From the NCBI GenBank assembly GCA_046727435.1, contig JBKPCR010000179.1, positions 1-7,820 on the forward strand: DNA of 7,820 nucleotides, read 5' to 3'. Below the pieces are notes generated by a model. The model saw nothing but the letters and a program-made list of their open reading frames with translations. It made no database searches and was not told where the DNA came from. This stretch comes from CAVPRW01 sp046727435 [NCBI: bacterium]. GTDB taxonomy: Bacteria; Tectomicrobia; Entotheonellia; J063. Below, piece by piece: positions 1 to 5,633 of this stretch; positions within the stretch are counted from its first letter, which is position 1; the number at the start of each line of letters is the position of its first letter. A program made the position numbers and the translations under genes.

Positions 1-931
1 CGGGAAAATCTTGCCAGCGCCAGCGCGTCGTCAGACCATCGGAGTGGAGGACTAATACCTGGTTTGGCTGCCAACGATGTTGTGTGACCGCGGGGTCCGG
101 GGCGTTGACGCCGACGATGCCACGGCGGACCGCAAAATTCATCGGTTCAACACTGCCGAACACGCGCGCTTCGATGTTACCGATGCTGGAGAAGGTCAGC
201 TGTGTCCCGCCCCAATCGAAGCGCGCCAGCGCCATCACCACTCCGCGCGTGGCACGGCAAGCACGGCCGACCCCGCGAAAAATGAGGTCTAACGGTTGAT
301 CGACATGGCTCTCCACGTATTGCCGCGCCGTCTGCGCCGCGCGCTGGGCGAAGGGCCCGTGTCCCAAACCATCGATCACCGCCACCAGCGCGCCCTCGTC
401 CCAGCACTTGATCACGAAGGCATCACCGTTCTCTGTCATCCTCGGGTGTGGCCGGCTGGCTGCGCCAAAGGTCAGCGGGCCAGGCATCGTCCGGCGTACA
501 TCGGCGCGCAGCCAACGCCTACAGGCGATCCGCGTGCCACCGCTCGTCCCCGGCTCTGACACAATGTCGAACTCATCCATGAGGCGGTTTACCGCGCCCA
601 AGCCGTAGCCCAGACCGCCCGCCGTCGAAAAGCCATCCGTTAGCGCTTGCTCTATATCCGCGATGCCGGGGCCGCGGTCCTGCGAAATGACCTGCATGCC
701 GACGCGCCGGCCATCGACGAGTGGCGTCAGCGTCAGCGTTCCCCCCTTGGTATGCTTGAGCAGATTGGCGCCGAGTTCGCTCACGGCGAGGGCCACCTCA
801 GCGCTTGCCGTCTCGTCAAAGCCGATGGCCAGCGCCAACGCTTGCGCCCTCTGGCGCGCCTCGTTCACATCGCTGCCATGGACGACTGCGATCAGCACAG
901 GTGGCAGATTATGCATAGACGCCTGTATCAT
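1..931 (-). CDS. HATPase-SpoIIE/PP2C fusion phosphatase (RsbX-like), partial at left edge
   Basis: The minus-strand frame from ATG at 931 stays open for 310 codons to the window edge, so the C-terminus is missing. Residues 1-140 form a GHKL ATPase domain like RsbT/RsbW: N-box E52-x3-N56, G1 box DRGPG at 85-89, glycine-rich lid GGLGYGLG at 105-112. From about 145 on there is a SpoIIE/RsbX-type PP2C domain: NGD at 168-170, DGLGHG at 187-192 and SDG ending at 299, so metal-binding aspartates D170, D187 and D298 are in place. In stressosome operons the RsbX phosphatase dephosphorylates RsbR and RsbS and resets the complex. That role is inferred here. The N-terminal domain resembles the neighbouring RsbT (shared DRGPGI-DIEQA and NRLMDEF/KRLMDEF stretches) and may bind the same STAS partners or act as a kinase. 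The start overlaps the rsbT stop (ATGA), implying translational coupling. An internal ATG at codon 6 is a possible alternative start. Confidence 0.88.
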   Translation of the reverse strand, partial: MIQASMHNLPPVLIAVVHGSDVNEARQRAQALALAIGFDETASAEVALAVSELGANLLKHTKGGTLTLTPLVDGRRVGMQVISQDRGPGIADIEQALTDGFSTAGGLGYGLGAVNRLMDEFDIVSEPGTSGGTRIACRRWLRADVRRTMPGPLTFGAASRPHPRMTENGDAFVIKCWDEGALVAVIDGLGHGPFAQRAAQTARQYVESHVDQPLDLIFRGVGRACRATRGVVMALARFDWGGTQLTFSSIGNIEARVFGSVEPMNFAVRRGIVGVNAPDPAVTQHRWQPNQVLVLHSDGLTTRWRWQDFP

Positions 932-1356
932 GATGTGCTATTCCCCAAGCGTTTGTGCCACTTCTTCGCTGTCACGATGGTGCCCTTGCCGATCTCAGAA
1001 GCGATCTGAAACTCGTCCATCAAGCGCTTGGCTCCCGGCAATCCCATCCCCAGCCCGCCGCCGCTGGTATAGCCCGCTTCCATCGCCTGCTCAATATCAG
1101 TGATGCCCGGTCCGCGGTCTTCAAATGTCAACTCGATGCCGATCCTGCCACCCGTGTCCAGCGCCTGCCAACGCATGATGCCTGACCCAGCATACCGAAA
1201 GACATTGCGTGCCAACTCCGAGGCGGCAGTGACGATGCGAGTGACATCGGTGAGGCCGAAGCCCAGTTGGGTCGCCGCCGTGCGGACGGTCTTGCGCGTT
1301 GCGACGATATCGCTCTCCGAGTGAATCCGCACTTCCCCCGCATGCTCAGCGTTCAT
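928..1356 (-). CDS. rsbT: RsbT-type serine/threonine switch kinase
   Basis: This 142-residue protein is close to the usual RsbT length (about 133). It is a single GHKL ATPase domain: N-box SELARN with E47 and N51, G1 box EDRGPG with D80, and lid GGGLGMGLPG around 99-108, followed by a typical KRLMDEF helix. In the family, RsbT is held by the RsbR/RsbS stressosome, phosphorylates both STAS proteins under stress, is released, and then activates an output partner (RsbU phosphatase in Bacillus; other partners elsewhere). The output partner is not in this window. The ATG lies 2 bases after the rsbS stop (TAG-CC-ATG), and its own stop overlaps the next start. The gene is therefore inside a tightly coupled operon and is probably translated together with its neighbours. 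All ATP-binding motifs look intact. Confidence 0.93.
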   Translation of the reverse strand: MNAEHAGEVRIHSESDIVATRKTVRTAATQLGFGLTDVTRIVTAASELARNVFRYAGSGIMRWQALDTGGRIGIELTFEDRGPGITDIEQAMEAGYTSGGGLGMGLPGAKRLMDEFQIASEIGKGTIVTAKKWHKRLGNSTS

Positions 1357-1358
1357 GG

Positions 1359-1730
1359 CTATTGCCCCCGCTGGCCCGCATCGGTCAAGGTATCCAGCGC
1401 GCGGTCCACGTCCAACGCGGTCATGGTGCTGCCCAGCGTCAACCCCAACTGGGTGGCGGTGATGGCGACGCTGGGGCGCATCCCGGCAATGACCGTGCGT
1501 CCCCCCATCAGCGCCGCCATCCGGGCAGTTTCCGCCACTGTCCTGGCGAAGAAGGAATCGAGCGTCTCGACGGCAGAGATGTCCAGCACCAGTCCCGTTG
1601 CTTCATACTTCTCCATCAACTGGAGCACTTTCATTTGGAAAGCCGACACGCTCGCATCGTCCGGGTCGGCCGGCATGGTAACCATCAACACGTCGCGCAC
1701 TTTGACGACCGCAATGCTTTCATCCGCCAT
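1359..1730 (-). CDS. rsbS: RsbS-type STAS-domain stressosome scaffold
   Basis: Stand-alone STAS protein of 123 residues with the start chosen here. The characteristic stretch DISAVETLDSFFAR spans 50-63 and is followed by a conserved MGGRTVIAGMRP segment. The serine in LDSFF is residue 59, the same number as the phospho-acceptor Ser59 of Bacillus subtilis RsbS that RsbT phosphorylates. The frame remains open upstream to an ATG at 1763, but the 1730 ATG is preferred: AAGGGAG lies 5 bases before it, and the longer form would add a basic 11-residue tail (RKKWRQK) unlike the family. RsbS forms the core of the stressosome with RsbR and sequesters RsbT. The gene lies 48 bases after rsbR and 2 bases before rsbT, in the canonical R-S-T order. 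Confidence 0.93.
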   Translation of the reverse strand: MADESIAVVKVRDVLMVTMPADPDDASVSAFQMKVLQLMEKYEATGLVLDISAVETLDSFFARTVAETARMAALMGGRTVIAGMRPSVAITATQLGLTLGSTMTALDVDRALDTLTDAGQRGQ

Positions 1731-1735
1731 GGCGT

Positions 1736-1742
1736 CTCCCTT
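1736..1742 (-). promoter_or_regulatory. Ribosome binding site deciding the rsbS start
   Basis: On the minus strand AAGGGAG lies 5 bases upstream of the ATG at 1730. It sits inside the longer open frame that begins at 1763, so it argues for the shorter RsbS of 123 residues. Confidence 0.7.
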
Positions 1743-1778
1743 TTGCCGCCATTTCTTACGCATGTGGCCATGTTTGTG

Positions 1779-2711
1779 CTACCGATGCCCATTTTTGCTC
1801 GCATCTTGCAAATGCATGCTTTCCATCGCGAAGCGCAGCCCGGCTTCCAGCGAAGCGCGTGTGACGACGCCTTCGAGGTCAATACCTAAGTGCACGAGCG
1901 TCTGGGCGATCGTCGGACGCACACCTGTCAACACTAACTGTGCGCCGAGCAGCCGTACCGCGGCGATGGCCTCGAGGAGGTGCTGGGCCGTACGCGTGTC
2001 GACCATCGGCACCCCGGTGATGTCCACCAGTGCTACCGAGGACCGCGTCTCCACGATGCGATCCAATAGCCGCTCCATAAATTGCTGCGCGCGTTCGGTA
2101 TCGAGCATACCAATGAGCGGTGCGACGATCACCCCCTCCCAGACTTGCACGACCGGCGTGGAAATTTCCAAAATCTCTCGGGACTGCCGAGCGATGACCG
2201 CCTCAGAGGCTGCAATGTAGGTTGTGATGGCCAATTCTTGGTCCAACTTAATGACTTTGAGCAGCGCTATGATCGTGCGCTGCGCCTTTTTCGGGTCACC
2301 CCCCAAGGCGGCTATCACGCGAGGGATGACCGACTGCATGTAGAGCGAATACGCCCCTATGTACCAGCGCGGTGACAACCCAATACGCTGGTGGACGCGC
2401 CCGACGTGTAGGCGGTTCGCCAGATACTCTTGGCCGTAGTCCCCGGTCGTCAGACCAAGGAAGTATTGCTTCTGCATCGCCTTCACATGATTCAACGTGG
2501 CGTCATCCGGGAAGAAGGCCTTCGTCTCGTCGAAGCGCAAGAACTGCCGATACAGTTCCTCCACGACTTCGTCTGCGTAAGCTTCGCTAAGGGGACGCAG
2601 GTCGCGCAATAACAGCGCGTCGTCATCGGCGAAACCGACGAAAGCTTTCCGCTGTTCCCACTCTAACAGTGTGACCTCGGCCTGTCCGTCCTGCCCGTCC
2701 GAGTGTTCCAT
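1779..2711 (-). CDS. rsbR: Globin-coupled RsbR: heme sensor globin + STAS stressosome protein
   Basis: 310 residues. Residues about 15-170 match the globin-coupled sensor/protoglobin domain: EELYRQFLRF places Tyr54 at the distal B10-type position, and VHQRIGLSPRWYIGAY places His107 as the proximal heme ligand. Residues about 183-295 are a STAS domain (start EISTPVVQVWEG; core ALVDITGVPMVDT). T205 (LDTERA) and T239 (VVDT) are 34 residues apart, the same spacing as T171 and T205, the RsbT phosphorylation sites of B. subtilis RsbRA, so both acceptors appear conserved. Family knowledge: RsbR with RsbS builds the stressosome, and globin-bearing RsbR proteins bind heme and O2. Sensing of O2, NO or CO is inferred here. 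AGGAGG at 2716-2721 lies 4 bases before the ATG, a strong ribosome site. It is the first gene of the operon and diverges from the MFS gene. The start is well supported, and no key residue is missing. Confidence 0.93.
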   Translation of the reverse strand: MEHSDGQDGQAEVTLLEWEQRKAFVGFADDDALLLRDLRPLSEAYADEVVEELYRQFLRFDETKAFFPDDATLNHVKAMQKQYFLGLTTGDYGQEYLANRLHVGRVHQRIGLSPRWYIGAYSLYMQSVIPRVIAALGGDPKKAQRTIIALLKVIKLDQELAITTYIAASEAVIARQSREILEISTPVVQVWEGVIVAPLIGMLDTERAQQFMERLLDRIVETRSSVALVDITGVPMVDTRTAQHLLEAIAAVRLLGAQLVLTGVRPTIAQTLVHLGIDLEGVVTRASLEAGLRFAMESMHLQDASKNGHR

Positions 2712-3179
2712 GGTTCCTCCTATCTCTTTGTTTAGAGGTGTTGACGGGGTACACCAGCTCTGGAAGAGGACGTTTCGCCCAGGACATGCCCTGCGAATTG
2801 TATTCCGTGCGCGCTACATATGCGGTGGCCACTTACCCAGACGTTGCCAATCGTGCGGCGGTCGAATCCGAAAGCACAATTCGAACAAGGGGGCGCCTAT
2901 TGCGGTCATGAATATAGCATATTTTTGATAAATAAAGATTAAAATATATATGTAACCATTCGAGAAGCCGGAGGTCTTCAGGATCTGCATGAACAGCCGC
3001 CTGCGTCACGGCAATCGAGGACTTAGCTGCAGACAACATCTCCATTTCGGCACAACCTCAAATATGGTATGATTACTACCTCATCGAACTCATCGAATCT
3101 GTGCGTGACCTTGATGTGTGCTCGCGCTCGCCGTACCTCCGCTAACGGTTCATGATTGCTGCACCTTTGGGAGTGCCTG
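2712..3179. other. Divergent intergenic region with AT-rich core
   Basis: These 468 bases separate rsbR (minus) from the MFS gene (plus) and should hold promoters for both. The core at about 2905-2955 is almost pure A/T in an otherwise GC-rich window. On the plus strand TTGATA at 2925-2930 is followed at 16-18 bases by TATATG/TATGTA, a weak promoter candidate that would leave a leader of over 200 bases. A short imperfect hairpin, GGTGT with ACACC, lies at 2737-2755 in the rsbR leader. A 9-bp tandem repeat (CTCATCGAA twice) lies at 3080-3097. The plus frame 2993-3142, ending in TAA at 3143-3145, reads as protein-like but has no convincing start codon. I see no tRNA, riboswitch or mobile-element ends. 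Confidence 0.6.
2911..2919 (-). promoter_or_regulatory. Candidate extended -10 promoter for the stressosome operon
   Basis: Read on the minus strand, the AT-rich core contains TGC-TATATT, an extended -10 element (TGn plus 5 of 6 matches to TATAAT). No good -35 hexamer lies 17 bases upstream. Transcription would begin near 2904, giving a leader of about 190 bases to rsbR. AT-rich DNA yields such matches by chance, so this is a suggestion only. Confidence 0.3.
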
Positions 3180-4418
3180 ATGAGTTCTCGTTTGCGACAG
3201 TTGGCAGCTCCGGTGACCGTTCTCGCCCAACAAGGTTTGGCGCAGCAACAGGTGGTGTTACTCCTGTGCTGCGTCATGCATGCGATCCATGACGGCTACA
3301 CCAGCGCGATGTACTTGTTGCTCCCCCTTATCGCCACCGATCTGCAGCTTTCCTATGCCCAGGTGGGGTTTCTCAAGACCTTGATCTCTGGAGGCCAGAG
3401 CCTCTTCCAACTACCGGGGGGAATCATCGCCGAGCGCGTCGGCGAGCGGCGCATGCTGGCTCTCGGGCTGGCGACCTTGTCCGGCGCTTTCCTGTTGCTC
3501 TCGCCGGCCTGGTCATTCCCAACGGTTGCGACGCTCTGTCTGCTCATCGGGGTCGGCGCCAGTTTGCAGCATCCATTGTCCTCCTCCCTGGTCTCGCGAG
3601 CCTACGAAGCTCAGGGGCGGCGCACTGCCATGGGCACCTATAACTTCGCTGGGGACGTCGGCAAGGTCGCCTTCCCGGCGCTGTTGAGCGGGATGATTCT
3701 AGTATTGAGCTGGCGGGGATCGGTCGAGCTCCTCGGAGCCTTCGGATTTGTGGCGGCACTGGTGGTCTGGATGGGAGGCAAGGCGCGCGAACGCGTGACG
3801 CATCCCACGGCTGACGCAGGTATGCAAGTGCAAAAGTCACGGGGTTGGGGCATCACCGATCGCAAGCGCTTTGGTGGGTTGGTTGCGGTGGGCATGTTGG
3901 ATGAGTCGGCGCGAGCGGCGTTCCTCACCTTCGTGCCCTTTATACTGGCACAGAAAGGCGCTAGCCCTGAGCAAATGGGTTTATTATTCACCTTGGTCTT
4001 TGCTGGTGGCGCCTGCGGCAAGTTCGTCTGTGGTCCGCTGGCGGAGCGCCTTGGCGCGGTGCGTATGGTGGTGGTGACGGAGCTCCTCACCGGCTTGTCG
4101 ATCCTGGCGCTCTTGCCGCTGCCGCTCACCGCTTCACTCGTGCTGCTGCCTGTCCTGGGAGTCTTCTTGAATGGCACGTCATCGGTGCTCTATGCTACTG
4201 TGGCCGAGCTTGTGGCGCCTGAAGCGCGTACTCGAGGCTACGGGCTATTCTATATGTTGTATCAGGGCTCTGGGATGATCGCCCCAGTGCTGTATGGTTG
4301 GCTCGGCGATGTCGCAGGGTTGGGATGGACGATGATCCTCTTGGGATTCCTGACCATGGGAGCCGCACCGCTGGCAGTGCTGATGCGGGAGCGGAAGACG
4401 GCCGTGGCGGTATCATAG
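3180..4418 (+). CDS. MFS transporter, Fsr-like (putative efflux permease)
   Basis: 412 residues, typical for a 12-helix major facilitator. It has two hydrophobic halves (about 23-200 and 232-403) joined by a charged cytoplasmic loop (about 200-232) rich in Arg/Lys. MFS motif A-like loops occur in both halves: GGIIAERVGERRM at 80-92 and GPLAERLGAVRMV at 285-297. H34, H37 and D38 in the first helix, and the QHPLSSSLVSRA stretch at 130-141 followed by a GDVGK loop, resemble the fosmidomycin-resistance (Fsr) branch. The substrate cannot be told. I chose ATG 3180 because GGGAG lies 6 bases before it. A TTG at 3156 would extend the frame by 8 residues without such a site. It diverges from the stressosome operon across 468 bases, and a GC-rich hairpin and argC follow. 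It is an inner-membrane protein by family and appears intact. Confidence 0.9.
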   Translation: MSSRLRQLAAPVTVLAQQGLAQQQVVLLLCCVMHAIHDGYTSAMYLLLPLIATDLQLSYAQVGFLKTLISGGQSLFQLPGGIIAERVGERRMLALGLATLSGAFLLLSPAWSFPTVATLCLLIGVGASLQHPLSSSLVSRAYEAQGRRTAMGTYNFAGDVGKVAFPALLSGMILVLSWRGSVELLGAFGFVAALVVWMGGKARERVTHPTADAGMQVQKSRGWGITDRKRFGGLVAVGMLDESARAAFLTFVPFILAQKGASPEQMGLLFTLVFAGGACGKFVCGPLAERLGAVRMVVVTELLTGLSILALLPLPLTASLVLLPVLGVFLNGTSSVLYATVAELVAPEARTRGYGLFYMLYQGSGMIAPVLYGWLGDVAGLGWTMILLGFLTMGAAPLAVLMRERKTAVAVS

Positions 4419-4429
4419 CCAAATCCCTC

Positions 4430-4446
4430 CCTCCCCATGGGGGAGG
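4430..4446 (+). terminator. GC-rich hairpin after the MFS gene
   Basis: CCTCCCC-type arms (4430-4436 and 4440-4446) form a perfect 7-bp stem with a 3-base ATG loop, starting 11 bases after the MFS stop codon. No run of T follows (the next bases are CAAACTATT), so it is a poor intrinsic terminator. It could instead stabilise the mRNA end or attenuate read-through into argC. Confidence 0.4.
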
Positions 4447-4496
4447 CAAACTATTGACGAAGCTGGCGGACTCATTGGAGTATGGGGAGAGCATAG

Positions 4497-5540
4497 GTGA
4501 ACAGGATCAACGTCAGCGTGATCGGTGCCTCGGGGTATGGGGGGGCGGAGACGGTGCGCCTGCTGGCGACGCACCCACTGGTGCAGCTCGTGCATGTAAC
4601 GGCGGAGACCAAGAAGGGCGCGGCCATGTCCAGCCTCTATCCGAACCTGCGCGGCTTTGTGGATCAAGCCATGATCGAAGCTGATCTCGATCGCATCGGC
4701 GGTGAATCAGACGTGACGATCGTATCGCTGCCCAGCGGCATGGCCATGAGCCTGGTGCCGGACCTGCTGAAACTGGGCACCAAGGTGATCGATGTCGCCG
4801 CCGATTTCAGGCTGAAACAAGCGGAGCTCTATCCCCAATGGTACAAGCTCACGCACACAGCCCCGGAGTATCTCGGCGAGGCGGTGTATGGTCTGTCGGA
4901 ACTGCATCGTGACGCGATCGCCCGCGCCCGCCTGGTGGCCGATCCCGGCTGCTATCCAGCGGCAGCGATTTTGGCGCTCATGCCGTTATTGCGTGCCGGC
5001 AAAGTGCGCACCCAGGGGATCGTCATCGACGCCAAGTCCGGGGTGTCGGGGGCAGGACGTGGGGGTGGTGGCGGGTTGGGGTTTTCCGAGATCAACGAGA
5101 ACGTCAAAGCCTACAGCGTTGTAGGACATAACCACACGGCGGAGATCGAACAGGAGCTGTCGGGCATCGCTGAGACGACCGTGCAAGTCGTCTTCACGCC
5201 GCACCTCATCCCGATGACACGGGGCATTTTGGTGACGGCTTACGCGCCATTGTCGAGTGATCTCTCGGAGCCCGAGGCACTCGTGCTCTATCAGCAAACC
5301 TACGCACGTGAGCCCTTCATCCGTGTCCTCGACAGTATGCTGCCTGAGACCAAGGCGACGCTGGGGTCGAACTTCTGCGACGTCGCGGTAAAAGTGAATC
5401 AGCGTGCCGGGATGGCGATCGCCATCGCCGCCATTGATAATTTAGGCAAAGGCGCCGCCGGTCAGGCGGTACAGAATCTGAATCTTATGTGTGGGCTGCC
5501 GGAGGAAACCGGGCTGAAATTTCCCGGCGTCTATCCGTGA
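4497..5540 (+). CDS. argC: N-acetyl-gamma-glutamyl-phosphate reductase
   Basis: Cytoplasmic NADPH-dependent reductase of arginine biosynthesis. It converts N-acetyl-glutamyl phosphate to N-acetylglutamate 5-semialdehyde. 347 residues, the normal length. Dinucleotide-binding loop GASGYGGAE spans 10-18. The catalytic cysteine is C152 in ADPGCYPAA. A glycine-rich segment (GAGRGGGGGLGF) lies at 185-196, the family's HxHTxEIEQ motif at 211-219 and PMTRGIL near 238-245. The C-terminal GKGAAGQAVQNLNLM is diagnostic of the family. The start is GTG at 4497, supported by GGGGAG 7 bases upstream, and the protein begins directly with the beta strand of the Rossmann fold as expected. It lies 78 bases after the MFS gene and 93 bases before metH. 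No other arg gene is in the window, so it is either a lone arg locus or carried on a housekeeping cluster. A weak TTGACG at 4454-4459 could be part of its own promoter. All catalytic residues are present. Confidence 0.97.
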   Translation: MNRINVSVIGASGYGGAETVRLLATHPLVQLVHVTAETKKGAAMSSLYPNLRGFVDQAMIEADLDRIGGESDVTIVSLPSGMAMSLVPDLLKLGTKVIDVAADFRLKQAELYPQWYKLTHTAPEYLGEAVYGLSELHRDAIARARLVADPGCYPAAAILALMPLLRAGKVRTQGIVIDAKSGVSGAGRGGGGGLGFSEINENVKAYSVVGHNHTAEIEQELSGIAETTVQVVFTPHLIPMTRGILVTAYAPLSSDLSEPEALVLYQQTYAREPFIRVLDSMLPETKATLGSNFCDVAVKVNQRAGMAIAIAAIDNLGKGAAGQAVQNLNLMCGLPEETGLKFPGVYP

Positions 5541-5633
5541 TGGAGTGCAAATTTCTCGGTGTGGCCGGAACGGTGACCAGCTCCCAATAATGGATCATCC
5601 TCCGTACACGCCCCAGTAGGGAATTATCTCGAT

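Noticed and set aside
177-608. Short frames on both strands near the left end
   Set aside because: They are other-frame readings of the open ATPase-phosphatase gene, whose metal-binding and ATP-binding motifs are continuous from 931 to 1.
1267-2220. Plus-strand open frame of 317 codons
   Set aside because: Antisense to rsbT, rsbS and rsbR, all of which have clear motifs. The translation is Ser/Arg/Ala-rich with no domain.
2623-2832. Minus-strand 69-codon frame upstream of and overlapping rsbR
   Set aside because: It overlaps the rsbR N-terminus in another frame, while rsbR has a strong AGGAGG site and a clear globin domain.
2833-3045. Minus-strand 70-codon frame in the intergenic region
   Set aside because: It runs through the AT-rich core, has no evident ribosome site, and competes with an equally plausible plus-strand reading. 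Not supported as a gene.
3023-3277. Minus-strand 84-codon frame
   Set aside because: It overlaps the start of the MFS gene on the opposite strand, is Cys/Arg-rich, and shows no recognisable family.
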